A stretch of DNA of 64,000 bases from CAMCXT01 sp040403315 (GCA_040403315.1 JBBAKX010000008.1:1-64000), one strand, 5' to 3'. Shown: positions 52,487 through 61,717, counted from the first letter of the stretch. The notes: generated by a model not told the origin, from the sequence alone. Translations and numbers: made by a program.

Positions 52487-53679
52487 GCACCAATAGCTTC
52501 CAATCCGGCTTTTAATCGTTTTGCAGATTCAATGATAAGATCTTCCGATGTTGCGTAAGATAAACGAATCGATTTATCGCAACCAAAGGCTTCTCCGCTC
52601 ACAGTTGCCAATAGATGCGTATTCAGTAAATACATGGTGAGATCTTGTGTGTTCCCAATGTGATGTCCATCAACAGTTTTTCCTAAGAATGCACTCACAT
52701 CAGGGAAAAAGTAAAAAGCACCTTGTGGAAGATTCACTTTCAATCCTTTGATCTCCTTCAATAAGCTAAACATCAAATCTCTCCGCTTGTGAAATCCTTC
52801 TACCATCGATTGCACAACTTCAGGATCTGCTAAAAGTGCATCAATCGCTACGCGCTGTGAAATCGAGCAAGTTCCAGAAGTAATCTGTCCTTGAAACTTA
52901 TCGCAAGCATCCGCAATCCATTTCGGAGCGCCAATGTAACCTAATCTCCAACCTGTCATTGCGAAACACTTCGACAAACCGTTTACAGTAATTGTTCGAT
53001 CGTAAACTTCTGGAAATGAGGCAATAGATGTATGTTTCTCTCCAAATCGAATGTGCTCATAAATCTCATCCGAAATAATTAACAATTCAGAAAATTTAGA
53101 GAAAAAAGAAGCCAGATTTTTCAACTCATCATGACTATAAACCGAACCTGTTGGATTGCACGGAGAACTGAAAACAATCATCCGCGTTTTCTCTGTAATG
53201 TGTTCCTTTAACATCTCTGGATTGATCTTGAAATCATGATCAATTCCAGCGTACACAACTTTGGGGATTCCTCCCGCCAAACGAATCATCTCGATATAAC
53301 TTACCCAATAAGGCGCAGGCAACAAAACTTCGTCGCCCACATCTACTAAACTCAGAATAGCATTCGCAATAGATTGTTTAGCTCCTGTTGAAACTACAAT
53401 TTGCTCAGGTTTATAGTCGATCCTATTGTCGCGCTTAAATTTTACCGAAGCAGCTTCGCGCAATTCTGCAAAACCTGCAACAGGCGTGTAATGGGTGTAG
53501 TTTTCATTAATGGCCCGGATTGCCGACGCTTTCAAAAAGTCTGGCGTATCGTAGTCCGGCTCACCGATACTTAAGCTAATTACATCCTTGCCTTGAGCCT
53601 TTAATTCCCTGCTGCGGCGAGCCATCGCAAGGGTTTCAGACTCACTGAGCACCATTAGCCTTTTCGCAACACGGTTCAT
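52483..53679 (-). CDS. aspB: Aspartate aminotransferase (class I/II, AspB-like)
   Basis: 398 residues. LSIGEPDYDTPDF at 36-48 is the subgroup Ib AspAT motif. The PLP lysine Lys237 lies in NGLSKCFAMTGWRLGY, and SSPCNPTGSVY plus YSHDEL follow the family. It exchanges amino groups between aspartate and 2-oxoglutarate; broad activity on aromatic or prephenate substrates is possible in this subgroup. It begins the minus-strand unit that continues with hldA, ubiE and porT. A 107-base gap separates it from the divergent Rpe-like gene. Confidence 0.92.
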   Translation of the reverse strand: MNRVAKRLMVLSESETLAMARRSRELKAQGKDVISLSIGEPDYDTPDFLKASAIRAINENYTHYTPVAGFAELREAASVKFKRDNRIDYKPEQIVVSTGAKQSIANAILSLVDVGDEVLLPAPYWVSYIEMIRLAGGIPKVVYAGIDHDFKINPEMLKEHITEKTRMIVFSSPCNPTGSVYSHDELKNLASFFSKFSELLIISDEIYEHIRFGEKHTSIASFPEVYDRTITVNGLSKCFAMTGWRLGYIGAPKWIADACDKFQGQITSGTCSISQRVAIDALLADPEVVQSMVEGFHKRRDLMFSLLKEIKGLKVNLPQGAFYFFPDVSAFLGKTVDGHHIGNTQDLTMYLLNTHLLATVSGEAFGCDKSIRLSYATSEDLIIESAKRLKAGLEAIGA

Positions 53680-53786
53680 TCAGTTTAATTTGAAATTGGG
53701 CTGCAAACCTAGCGGAATTTTTTCAATCAGCCTAAATGGTCTAATTTTACCGCCCAGCGCAACTCCGCGATGCTCTATTTTTCTTC

Positions 53787-54746
53787 ATGCGCATTACCGC
53801 TTCCGTAGCTTCAGTTCAACCAGATTCCCTGCCGAGGATAGTAACACAGCTCGATCAAGCTGGAGTAGATGCATACCATCTCGACAGTATTGAAAGTGAT
53901 GAAATCTTCCGTTTTGCAAATCATTTAAGGCAACTCACGAAAAAGCCTTTCGATCTTCATTTAATTACCTCTTCACCCGAAAATTATTGGGAGCTTATTC
54001 GAGTGTCTGAAATACCAGAAATTCATCTTCAACTTGAAAATTTAGAGAAACCACTTTTTATTCCTCAAGACCTAAAAGGAAAAATAGGCATAGCAGTTTT
54101 GGCTTCTACATCGCCTAAATTATTCTCGGTTTACCGCAAGGAAGCAGCTTCTATATTGATTATGTTGACCACACCCGGAAAAAGTGGTGGAAAATTCAAA
54201 CCCGAGCATTTTGCCAATATCATCCGCTACCGCGAGATGTATCCTGAAATTCCGATGACGGTTGATGGTGGCGTGAACCATGAAGTGGCCTCTGTCCTCC
54301 GATTGATGGGTATCCGAACTATTGTTTCGGGATCTTATCTTTTCAGCAATGAAACCATAAAACAATCCGTTGATTTACTTCACCAACAAGAAGAAACCAG
54401 CTGGACAATCCAAGATGTGATGGCGGAGGGCACGGAGATTTTTACCGTTTACGAAAAGTCGTTCGGCGTAAATGCCCTTTCATGGTGGATTCATTCAACG
54501 GGTGAATTATCAGAAATTAGTCATTTGTCCGAATGGCAATCGAACATCGAACAGATCAGTACATTTGCAGAACTCAGTGGTGATGCTCTTTTTGTAGACC
54601 AATCACTGAAAATTAGTACCCTGAAAAAAACGATTTCTTCCATGAATCAAGTTCCTCGCTATGTTTTCGCAGTGAATGAACATTTGAAAATCACCGGAAG
54701 TTTCTTTATCCAAATTCCAGAAAATGATCTTACATCTTCAAAATAA
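53787..54746 (+). CDS. Ribulose-phosphate 3-epimerase-like TIM barrel with an extra C-terminal domain
   Basis: 319 residues, versus about 220 for Rpe. Residues 1-190 follow the Rpe fold. His31, Asp33, His58 and Asp160 stand at the places of the four metal ligands (in YHLDSI, DLHLI and VDGGVN). The phosphate-binding segments MLTTPGKSGGKF and GSYLF are present. The usual loop MDGxFVPN after the first ligand pair is replaced by IESDEIFRF, so the substrate may differ. Residues 205-319 form an added domain; the part around VDQSLKISTLKKTISSMNQVPRYVFAVNEHLKITG looks like a degenerate CBS motif, which is weak. The 3' end overlaps the DAHP synthase gene by 23 bases. Confidence 0.65.
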   Translation: MRITASVASVQPDSLPRIVTQLDQAGVDAYHLDSIESDEIFRFANHLRQLTKKPFDLHLITSSPENYWELIRVSEIPEIHLQLENLEKPLFIPQDLKGKIGIAVLASTSPKLFSVYRKEAASILIMLTTPGKSGGKFKPEHFANIIRYREMYPEIPMTVDGGVNHEVASVLRLMGIRTIVSGSYLFSNETIKQSVDLLHQQEETSWTIQDVMAEGTEIFTVYEKSFGVNALSWWIHSTGELSEISHLSEWQSNIEQISTFAELSGDALFVDQSLKISTLKKTISSMNQVPRYVFAVNEHLKITGSFFIQIPENDLTSSK

Positions 54747-55722
54747 TCTTTCCGACGACCAAATCAACCAGCTTGCAGCTACGCACAAAGCCGCATGGTT
54801 CAAGCAGTTTGATTCCTTGGTTTTCGTACTTCCTGCTGCAGTAAAACAAGTGCCCGATACCATTAGTCAATATGTAACTGGCTCTTGGGCTACCGATACC
54901 GACATTCAACTCGCATCCAAAACTTACCGAAATGAGGTTCGTGAAGTATCTTGGGGCTCTACAGTGATAGGTGGAAATTCTGGAAACACAGTGCTAATCG
55001 CTGGTCCTTGCTCTGCCGAATCAACAGAGCAACTCGAGCAATCAGCACAATTGCTCACCGAATTGGGGATCAAAAATATCCGCGCAGGCGCCTTCAAACC
55101 GAGAACTTCGCCTTATACTTTTCAAGGCCTTGGAATAGAAGGTTTGCAAATGCTCGCCGCAGTTCGTGAAAAATACGGACTCACTGTAGTTACCGAAGTG
55201 CGCGACGCCACGCATGTTGAGGATGTTATCGAGTATGCCGATGTAATTCAAATTGGAGCAAAATCTATGTATGATCATGGCTTGCTGAAACGCTGTGGAA
55301 AAACGCAGAAGCCCATTTTGCTTAAGCGAGGTTTTGGCTCAACGGTTCAAGAATTTGTGCAATGCGCAGAGTTCATCCTTTCTGGCGGAAATCCGAATGT
55401 AATCCTTTGTGAACGTGGAATTCGAACGTTCGAAACCAAAACACGATTCACACTTGATCTGTGCGGCGCTGCTTATTTGAAAGAATACACAAATCTTCCA
55501 GTAATTCTAGATCCTAGTCATGCCATGGGCTATGCTTACGGTGTGCCTGATTTGGCGAGAGCATGCACAGCGATGGGTGTTGACGGTTTACTTGTTGAGG
55601 TCCACCCAACTCCAGTAAAAGCTTTGTCGGACGCGTCGCAACAACTTGATCACGATCAATTTCGTGCTTTAGTAAAAACATTGCATCCAATTGCCGCTGC
55701 TGTTGGACGCCAAATAATCTAA
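54724..55722 (+). CDS. aroF: 3-deoxy-7-phosphoheptulonate (DAHP) synthase, type I beta
   Basis: 332 residues. An N-terminal ferredoxin-like domain (about 1-65) precedes the barrel, as in Thermotoga-type DAHP synthases. The barrel has AGPCSAES, RAGAFKPRTSPYTFQGLG, IGAKSMYDHGLLKRCG, LCERGIRTFE and DPSHAMG, all belonging to this class. It joins phosphoenolpyruvate and erythrose-4-phosphate, the entry to aromatic amino acids. The upstream Rpe-like gene overlaps it and could be connected through pentose phosphates, the source of erythrose-4-phosphate. Confidence 0.93.
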   Translation: MILHLQNNLSDDQINQLAATHKAAWFKQFDSLVFVLPAAVKQVPDTISQYVTGSWATDTDIQLASKTYRNEVREVSWGSTVIGGNSGNTVLIAGPCSAESTEQLEQSAQLLTELGIKNIRAGAFKPRTSPYTFQGLGIEGLQMLAAVREKYGLTVVTEVRDATHVEDVIEYADVIQIGAKSMYDHGLLKRCGKTQKPILLKRGFGSTVQEFVQCAEFILSGGNPNVILCERGIRTFETKTRFTLDLCGAAYLKEYTNLPVILDPSHAMGYAYGVPDLARACTAMGVDGLLVEVHPTPVKALSDASQQLDHDQFRALVKTLHPIAAAVGRQII

Positions 55723-55725
55723 CAA

Positions 55726-56397
55726 ATGTATTTCTACGAGAATCTTCGGTTTTTAAAAAGTGAATTGGCCAGTTTTCCAGACCAGGAACGCTTGAACTCT
55801 ATTTCAATCGGCGGCGCATTCAATGCTGAAGATCTTGTTAAAATATCCGCCATTTCGGGTATTCCTGTGGGGAAGTTATTCGAATCTCGTTTAGAAGATT
55901 TGTATCTACGGCCAAAGAATCTCAAGTTGATCATTTTCGACGTCGATGGCGTGATGACTGATGCCGGGATGTACTACACCGAAAGTGGCGATGAAATGAA
56001 AAAGTTCAATGCCCGCGACGGACTAGCCATTCGTGCCCTTAGAAATGCAGGTTACGAAACTGGCATCATCAGCCACGGGATAAATATAAAACTCATTCAG
56101 AAGCGTGCCGAACTACTCAATATAGCCCGTGTTTACGCTGGAAATCGTCCTAAGAATGAAGTCCTTGCAGAATGGTGCACCGAACTGGGTATTACATTCG
56201 ATCAAACAGCCTTCATCGGCGATGATGTGAATGATCTTCCAATCCTCCGAATTGTAGGTTTTAGTGCCTGTCCGGCGGATGCACTGGATGCCGTTAAAGC
56301 TGAAGCCGATGTAATTCTGTCGAAACCCGGAGGCCAAGGCTGTATCCGTGAATGGGCCGATAGATTTCTCTTTGATCGTCCTTTGGGCGAAGTTTAA
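55726..56397 (+). CDS. kdsC: KdsC-like HAD phosphatase with an N-terminal extension
   Basis: 223 residues. The HAD domain starts at about 66: FDVDGVMTDAG with Asp72 and Asp74, then FNARDGLAIRAL, the lysine in RPKNEV and IGDDVNDLPIL. This is the KdsC/YrbI subgroup that removes phosphate from Kdo-8-phosphate. The N-terminal 60 residues are not part of KdsC. Residues 33-58 (NAEDLVKISAISGIPVGKLFE) read like a small helix-turn-helix of Xre type, though the basic contact residues are few. It lies 3 bases after aroF and 6 before hemE. A relative acting on another sugar acid phosphate is possible. Confidence 0.8.
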   Translation: MYFYENLRFLKSELASFPDQERLNSISIGGAFNAEDLVKISAISGIPVGKLFESRLEDLYLRPKNLKLIIFDVDGVMTDAGMYYTESGDEMKKFNARDGLAIRALRNAGYETGIISHGINIKLIQKRAELLNIARVYAGNRPKNEVLAEWCTELGITFDQTAFIGDDVNDLPILRIVGFSACPADALDAVKAEADVILSKPGGQGCIREWADRFLFDRPLGEV

Positions 56398-56403
56398 CCA
56401 ACC

Positions 56404-57441
56404 ATGATGAAACTACAAAACGATATCGTATTGCGCGCCGCTAATGGCGAAATAACAGAAAGAAGTCCAATCTGGCTAATGCGTCAGGCCGGCAGAATCC
56501 TACCGGAATATCGGGAAGTGCGTTCAAAACTCTCTGGCTTTATTGAACTTGTTGAAACGCCCGAATTTGCCGCAGAAGTTACTATTCAACCAGTTGATCT
56601 CCTTGGTGTTGATGCAGCAATTATTTTTTCCGACATTTTGGTGATTCCTCAAGCGATGGGATGCGCTTATCAAATGATCGAAAGTAAAGGGCCGTTCTTC
56701 CCGCAAACTGTGCGCAACGAAGCCGAATTGAAAGGAATTCGTGTGGCTGATCCTTACGCAGATTTGAAATTTGTAACAGATGCCATCAGCCTCACAAAAA
56801 AGAACCTCAATGGCCGCGTTCCTTTGATTGGATTTGCAGGTGCTCCATGGACGATCTTCGCCTACATGACCGAAGGTTCTGGGTCTAAAACTTTTTCTGT
56901 TGCCAGAAAAATTCTATATACTGATCCCGCATTTTCGCACAAGCTTTTAGATATGATCGCCGATTCTACGATTGCCTATTTAAAGGCACAAATCGAAGCT
57001 GGTGCTGATATGGTTCAATTGTTTGATTCTTGGGCGGGGATCCTCGGACCCGGTCAATACCGGGAATTTTCGATGCGTTACATTCGAAAAATTTGTGAGG
57101 CAATCACCGAAGTTCCAGTTACTGTTTTTGCAAAAGGTGCCTTCTATGCAATTCCAGAAATGGCCAACTTACCTTGTCGCACGATAGGCCTAGATTGGCA
57201 CACTGATATTCGTCAAGCTAGAGCTCAAATTGGAGCAAACAAAACGCTGCAAGGCAATGCAGATCCATGTTTGCTTTATGCCGATGAAGAAACAATTTCT
57301 TTAGGTGTAAAAACAATGCTTGAAGCGTTCTCAGGAACTCCTCATATAGCCAACCTAGGTCATGGTTTGTACCCAGATACTGATCCTAACAAGGTACGCC
57401 ATTTCATCAATGAGGTGAAAGCCTTTAAACACAATCAGTAA
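56404..57441 (+). CDS. hemE: Uroporphyrinogen decarboxylase
   Basis: 345 residues. The signature SPIWLMRQAGRILPEYRE opens the protein, followed by IIFSDILVIPQAMG (second signature with the catalytic aspartate) and GFAGAPWTIFAYMTEG. The substrate cleft includes FDSWAG and LGHGLYPDTDPN. It removes four carboxyls from uroporphyrinogen III to give coproporphyrinogen III for haem. The start may be the first or second ATG (tandem ATGATG). It is the last gene of the unit starting at 53787. Confidence 0.96.
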   Translation: MMKLQNDIVLRAANGEITERSPIWLMRQAGRILPEYREVRSKLSGFIELVETPEFAAEVTIQPVDLLGVDAAIIFSDILVIPQAMGCAYQMIESKGPFFPQTVRNEAELKGIRVADPYADLKFVTDAISLTKKNLNGRVPLIGFAGAPWTIFAYMTEGSGSKTFSVARKILYTDPAFSHKLLDMIADSTIAYLKAQIEAGADMVQLFDSWAGILGPGQYREFSMRYIRKICEAITEVPVTVFAKGAFYAIPEMANLPCRTIGLDWHTDIRQARAQIGANKTLQGNADPCLLYADEETISLGVKTMLEAFSGTPHIANLGHGLYPDTDPNKVRHFINEVKAFKHNQ

Positions 57442-57479
57442 GGCTTTAATATCGTTGATTGGATCATCGATTTTTCAAT

Positions 57480-57487
57480 TATTTTTG
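57480..57487 (+). promoter_or_regulatory. -7 promoter box before the GT2 gene
   Basis: TATTTTTG matches TAnnTTTG and overlaps a GTG (57487) that could be read as a start. With this box, translation must begin downstream, at TTG 57508. Confidence 0.5.
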
Positions 57488-57507
57488 TGCCCCCAAAAGC
57501 TTCAGAT

Positions 57508-58260
57508 TTGTCCGACAGTTTAGTTATAATTCCTACTTACAACGAAAAGGAGAACATCGAAAAGATGATCCACAAGGTATTTTCCTTGCCAAAACTTTTC
57601 CATGTATTAATAATTGATGATGGATCTCCTGATGGCACCGCTGCAATAGTGAAGTCGCTCATGCCAGAATATTCGGGTAAGCTTCATATGGAAGAGCGCA
57701 AAGGAAAATTGGGATTAGGAACTGCCTACATCCATGGTTTTAATTGGGCATTAGGTAAAGATTATCAGTTCATATTTGAAATGGATTGCGATTTTTCGCA
57801 CAATCCAGATGATTTGGAAAGACTGTATGATGCCTGCGCAAATAAGGGCGCAGATGTCGCAGTTGGGTCTCGTTACATAACAGGAGTTAATGTTGTGAAC
57901 TGGCCTATGAAGCGCGTTCTGATGTCATATTACGCATCAGCCTATGTGCGCCAAATTACGGGTATGGCTATTAGAGATACTACAGCTGGTTTCAAATGCT
58001 ACCGTAGAATTGTTTTAGAAACCATTGAACTCGAACAAATTAAATTCATGGGCTATGCATTTCAAATCGAAATGAAGTTTACTGCATGGAAATGTGGATT
58101 CAACATTGTTGAAGTTCCGATTATATTCTACGACCGTACAGATGGGCATTCAAAGATGTCAGGTAAGATTTTTAGAGAAGCCGTAATTGGTGTTATTGAG
58201 ATGAAAATCAAGAGTTGGTTTAGAAAGTATCCACAGGTTAAAGACAAGCGTGCAGCCTGA
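57508..58260 (+). CDS. Polyprenol-phosphate mannose/glucose synthase-like GT2 transferase
   Basis: 250 residues from the TTG at 57508 (MSDSLVIIPTYNEKENI, the usual start in this group); a GTG at 57487 overlaps the promoter box. GT-A fold: IIDDGSPDGTA near residues 33-43, EMDCDFSHNPDDL as the metal-binding acidic motif, and DTTAGFKCYRR. The domain equals dolichol-phosphate mannose synthase without a membrane tail. It transfers a hexose from a nucleotide sugar to a lipid-phosphate carrier on the cytoplasmic side. The acceptor and sugar are not visible. Confidence 0.85.
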   Translation: MSDSLVIIPTYNEKENIEKMIHKVFSLPKLFHVLIIDDGSPDGTAAIVKSLMPEYSGKLHMEERKGKLGLGTAYIHGFNWALGKDYQFIFEMDCDFSHNPDDLERLYDACANKGADVAVGSRYITGVNVVNWPMKRVLMSYYASAYVRQITGMAIRDTTAGFKCYRRIVLETIELEQIKFMGYAFQIEMKFTAWKCGFNIVEVPIIFYDRTDGHSKMSGKIFREAVIGVIEMKIKSWFRKYPQVKDKRAA

Positions 58261-58351
58261 TTACGAACTTCTCAACATTCCAAGATTACCTAAAAATCAA
58301 ATTTATTCCTGATTAAAGAAGTTCAAAGCAAACAAAAGCCTTGATTTTTCT

Positions 58352-58359
58352 TAGCTTTG
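58352..58359 (+). promoter_or_regulatory. -7 promoter box of pyrG
   Basis: TAGCTTTG matches TAnnTTTG and lies 20 bases before the ATG at 58380. It lies inside a longer in-frame extension (TTG 58341), which it makes implausible. Confidence 0.55.
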
Positions 58360-58379
58360 GCAAACTTTTCAGGACAATC

Positions 58380-60023
58380 ATGCCATCTCCCGCCAAATAC
58401 ATTTTCGTAACCGGTGGGGTAGCCTCCTCTCTCGGTAAGGGTATTATCTCTGCATCACTGGCTAAGCTATTGCAAGCCAGAGGCTACTCGGTTACAATCC
58501 AGAAATTCGATCCGTATATCAACGTCGATCCAGGAACGCTCAACCCTTATGAGCACGGTGAATGCTACGTCACAGAAGACGGTGCAGAAACCGACCTCGA
58601 CCTTGGTCATTATGAGCGTTTTCTGAATGTTCCCACTTCTCAGGCCAACAATGTGACAACAGGTCGCATTTACAAGCAGGTGATCGAAAAAGAACGTAGA
58701 GGAGATTATCTCGGGAAAACCGTTCAGATTATTCCGCATATTACCGACGAAATCAAGCGCCGAATGAAACTTCTCGGAGAATCAGGTCGCTACGAATTTG
58801 TACTCACCGAAATCGGTGGAACTGTTGGTGATATAGAATCACTTCCATACATCGAATCGATTCGACAGTTAAAACTCGAACTTGGATCTCAAGATTGCCT
58901 CGTAATACATCTCACGCTTATCCCATTTCTCTCTGCTGCTGGTGAGCTTAAAACCAAGCCTACCCAACACAGTGTAAAAATGTTTCTTGAGCAAGGTGTA
59001 CAACCCGACATATTGGTTTGTCGCACTGAACACGAATTAAGCAAAGAACTTAAACGTAAAATCGGTTTGTTCTGCAATGTGAGTGAAGATTCCGTAATTG
59101 AATCGATGGATGCAGCATCTATTTATGATGTGCCTTTGTTGATGGAAAAGGAAGCGTTAGACATCGTGGTTTTGAAAAAACTATCCATGCCCGCTCAGTC
59201 TGCGCCCGATTTAGTTGCTTGGAAAGATTTCCTATTCCGACTACGTCATCCTAAAAATCACATAGAAATCGGTATTATTGGAAAGTACATTGAACTAAAG
59301 GATGCCTACAAGTCGATTGCTGAAGCCTTTATTCACGCTGGTGCTGCGCATGAATGTCAGGTTCAAGTTCGTTGGATTCATTCTGAAGAAGTAGATGTTA
59401 ATAATGTATCAGAGCATTTTAATGGCTTAGCAGGTGTGCTTGTAGCTCCTGGATTTGGTGAACGTGGAATCGAAGGAAAAATCACAGCAATACGATTTGC
59501 TAGAGAAAATAAGATTCCATTTTTCGGTATTTGTTTGGGCATGCAGTGTGCTGTGATCGAATTTGCTAGAAACGTTTTAGGCTTTTCCGACGCCCACTCC
59601 ACGGAAATGGCCCCAGAAACCAAATACCCCGTGATCCATTTGCAAGAAGGTCAAAAGGTTATTACCAACAAAGGTGGAACTATGCGCCTTGGTGCATATT
59701 CTTGCGAAGTCTTGGATGGCAGTCTTGCGAAAAGTATTTATGGAAAGTCTCAAATATCTGAACGACACCGGCATCGCTACGAATTCAATAACATTTATTT
59801 GAAGGATTTCGAAGCTGCTGGCATGAAAGCATCAGGTATCAATCCAGACAATAAACTTGTTGAAATTGTAGAATTACAAGATCATCCATGGTTCTTAGGT
59901 GTGCAATTTCACCCTGAATACAAAAGCACAGTAGATAATCCTCATCCTTTGTTTTTGTCATTTATAAAGGCTGGAATCAAGCACTTAGAATCAAATGCTA
60001 AATCAGATTTTCAAGTAGCCTGA
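58380..60023 (+). CDS. pyrG: CTP synthase
   Basis: 547 residues from the ATG at 58380. The synthetase domain begins KYIFVTGGVASSLGKGI (P-loop), with the UTP site around HYERF and the ATP/Mg segment EIGGTVGDIESLP. The glutaminase domain has the nucleophile cysteine in GICLGMQCAVIEFAR and the His-Glu pair in FHPEYKS. It makes CTP from UTP using glutamine. pyrR-pyrB serve an earlier part of the same pathway. A bidirectional terminator separates it from pckA. Confidence 0.96.
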   Translation: MPSPAKYIFVTGGVASSLGKGIISASLAKLLQARGYSVTIQKFDPYINVDPGTLNPYEHGECYVTEDGAETDLDLGHYERFLNVPTSQANNVTTGRIYKQVIEKERRGDYLGKTVQIIPHITDEIKRRMKLLGESGRYEFVLTEIGGTVGDIESLPYIESIRQLKLELGSQDCLVIHLTLIPFLSAAGELKTKPTQHSVKMFLEQGVQPDILVCRTEHELSKELKRKIGLFCNVSEDSVIESMDAASIYDVPLLMEKEALDIVVLKKLSMPAQSAPDLVAWKDFLFRLRHPKNHIEIGIIGKYIELKDAYKSIAEAFIHAGAAHECQVQVRWIHSEEVDVNNVSEHFNGLAGVLVAPGFGERGIEGKITAIRFARENKIPFFGICLGMQCAVIEFARNVLGFSDAHSTEMAPETKYPVIHLQEGQKVITNKGGTMRLGAYSCEVLDGSLAKSIYGKSQISERHRHRYEFNNIYLKDFEAAGMKASGINPDNKLVEIVELQDHPWFLGVQFHPEYKSTVDNPHPLFLSFIKAGIKHLESNAKSDFQVA

Positions 60024-60038
60024 AGCGGCTAAAAGCCT

Positions 60039-60080
60039 AAAAAAATAAAGCCCTGGTGAATATTAAATTCGCCAGGGCTT
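60039..60080. terminator. Bidirectional terminator between pyrG and pckA
   Basis: AAGCCCTGGTGAAT (60048-60061) pairs with ATTCGCCAGGGCTT (60067-60080), a 14-bp stem with one G-T pair. The A-run at 60039-60045 gives the T-tract for pckA on the minus strand; the plus side is followed by a less pure T-rich stretch. Confidence 0.88.
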
Positions 60081-60100
60081 CTTCATTTTATTTCGATTGA

Positions 60101-61717
60101 TTAAACCTGAGCTGCAATAATTCTTGGTGATGCAGCTTTGATCTCTTCATTAGCAAAATCTGCATATTGCTCAAAATTCTTCACGAATTTCTCTGCTAAT
60201 TCTGAAGCTTTTTGATCAAACATATCCTTATTTGGCCAAGCATTTCTTGGGTACAATAATTCCGGTGGAACATCCGGACAGCTTACTGGGGTATTTAACC
60301 CAAAAAATGGAGTTTGAATATAATCAACATGATCAAGTTCGCCAGTTAAAGCGGCAGTAATCAAAGATCTTGTGTATTTCAATTTAATTCTGCTACCAAT
60401 CCCATAAGGACCGCCGCACCATCCTGTGTTTACCAACCAAACATTTACCTTGTTTTCTTTGAGCTTTTTACCCAATAACTCTGCATAACGGGTTGGGTGG
60501 AGTGGAAGAAATGCCTTACCAAAACATGCAGAAAAAGTAACCTGAGGCTCGGTAATGCCAACTTCAGTTCCAGCAACTTTAGCAGTATATCCTGAAATGA
60601 AATGATACATTGCTTGTTCTGGTGTTAAGCGCGAAATCGGAGGTAAAACGCCAAACGCATCAGCAGTAAGAAAGAATATATTCTTTGGAACATCTCCAAC
60701 AGATGGCTCCATAATATTGTCGATCAGATAAATCGGATAGGCAACGCGGGTGTTCTCTGTTTTTGAAATATTTGTATAATCAACATTTCTTGTACCCTCG
60801 AAATAATTGGTGTTCTCTAGCAAGGCACCAAAACGAATTGCATTGAAAATTTGTGGCTCTTTCTCTTGAGAAAGATCAATGCATTTAGCATAACAACCTC
60901 CTTCAAAGTTAAATACTGAATTAGCCGACCAACCGTGCTCATCGTCACCAATTAATCTACGTTCAGGGTCTGCAGAAAGTGTTGTTTTTCCAGTTCCACT
61001 TAGTCCAAAAAATATGGCAGTATCATTGTTTTTGCCAACATTGGCTGAGCAATGCATCGACAATACACCTTTCTCATGTGGAAGGACATAATTTAAGACA
61101 GAGAAAATTCCTTTTTTAATTTCCCCTGTATACCCGCTCCCTCCAATTAATATGATTTTTTTGGTAAAATTGATGATGGTAAAGTTGTGCTGACGCGTCC
61201 CATCAATTTCTGGATTCGCTTTAAACCCTGGCGCATTCACAATATGCCATTCAGGTTTGAATTCAGCTATTTCAGATGCATTCGGACGAAGAAATAAATT
61301 GTGTGCAAAAAGATTTGACCAAGAATATTCAGTTATTACCCTAATATTAAGTCGATATTCTGGATCAGCGCATGCAAAACTGTCTCTAACGTATACCTCG
61401 CTGCCATTCAGATAAGCACAAACCCTGTTGTAAAGTTTGTCGAAAGCTTCCGACTCAAACCGATTATTCACATCACCCCACCAAACAGAATCCTTGGTAG
61501 TTTCATCGTAAACCACGAATTTGTCTTTGGGAGAACGACCAGTAAATTCTCCTGTGTCGATTGCTAAAGCCCCCGTGTCTGTAAGAGTTCCTTCTCCGTC
61601 AAGGAGAGTTTCTTCGACCAACTCTGCTGGACTTAAATTCCAGTGAGCAACGCCGATTTCGGCAAGTCCGATAGCTGCTAACGTATCATGATTGCCTTTT
61701 ATGCCTGTAAATTGCAT
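60101..61717 (-). CDS. pckA: Phosphoenolpyruvate carboxykinase (ATP)
   Basis: 538 residues. The kinase P-loop GLSGTGKT is at 238-245, followed by the metal and PEP site LIGDDEHGW. GRSPKDKFVV near 61-70 and YTAKVAGTE are family signatures, and the ATP-type class is shown by FFGLSGTGKTTLSADPERR. It converts oxaloacetate and ATP to PEP, or the reverse in fermenting Bacteroidota. It is transcribed alone from a promoter with a palindrome (61733-61771). The ATG at 61717 gives the standard length. Confidence 0.96.
   Translation of the reverse strand: MQFTGIKGNHDTLAAIGLAEIGVAHWNLSPAELVEETLLDGEGTLTDTGALAIDTGEFTGRSPKDKFVVYDETTKDSVWWGDVNNRFESEAFDKLYNRVCAYLNGSEVYVRDSFACADPEYRLNIRVITEYSWSNLFAHNLFLRPNASEIAEFKPEWHIVNAPGFKANPEIDGTRQHNFTIINFTKKIILIGGSGYTGEIKKGIFSVLNYVLPHEKGVLSMHCSANVGKNNDTAIFFGLSGTGKTTLSADPERRLIGDDEHGWSANSVFNFEGGCYAKCIDLSQEKEPQIFNAIRFGALLENTNYFEGTRNVDYTNISKTENTRVAYPIYLIDNIMEPSVGDVPKNIFFLTADAFGVLPPISRLTPEQAMYHFISGYTAKVAGTEVGITEPQVTFSACFGKAFLPLHPTRYAELLGKKLKENKVNVWLVNTGWCGGPYGIGSRIKLKYTRSLITAALTGELDHVDYIQTPFFGLNTPVSCPDVPPELLYPRNAWPNKDMFDQKASELAEKFVKNFEQYADFANEEIKAASPRIIAAQV

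Noticed and set aside
58341..58379. pyrG start at TTG 58341
   Set aside because: The -7 promoter box lies downstream of it, and CTP synthases start close to the KYIFVTGG motif, as from ATG 58380.
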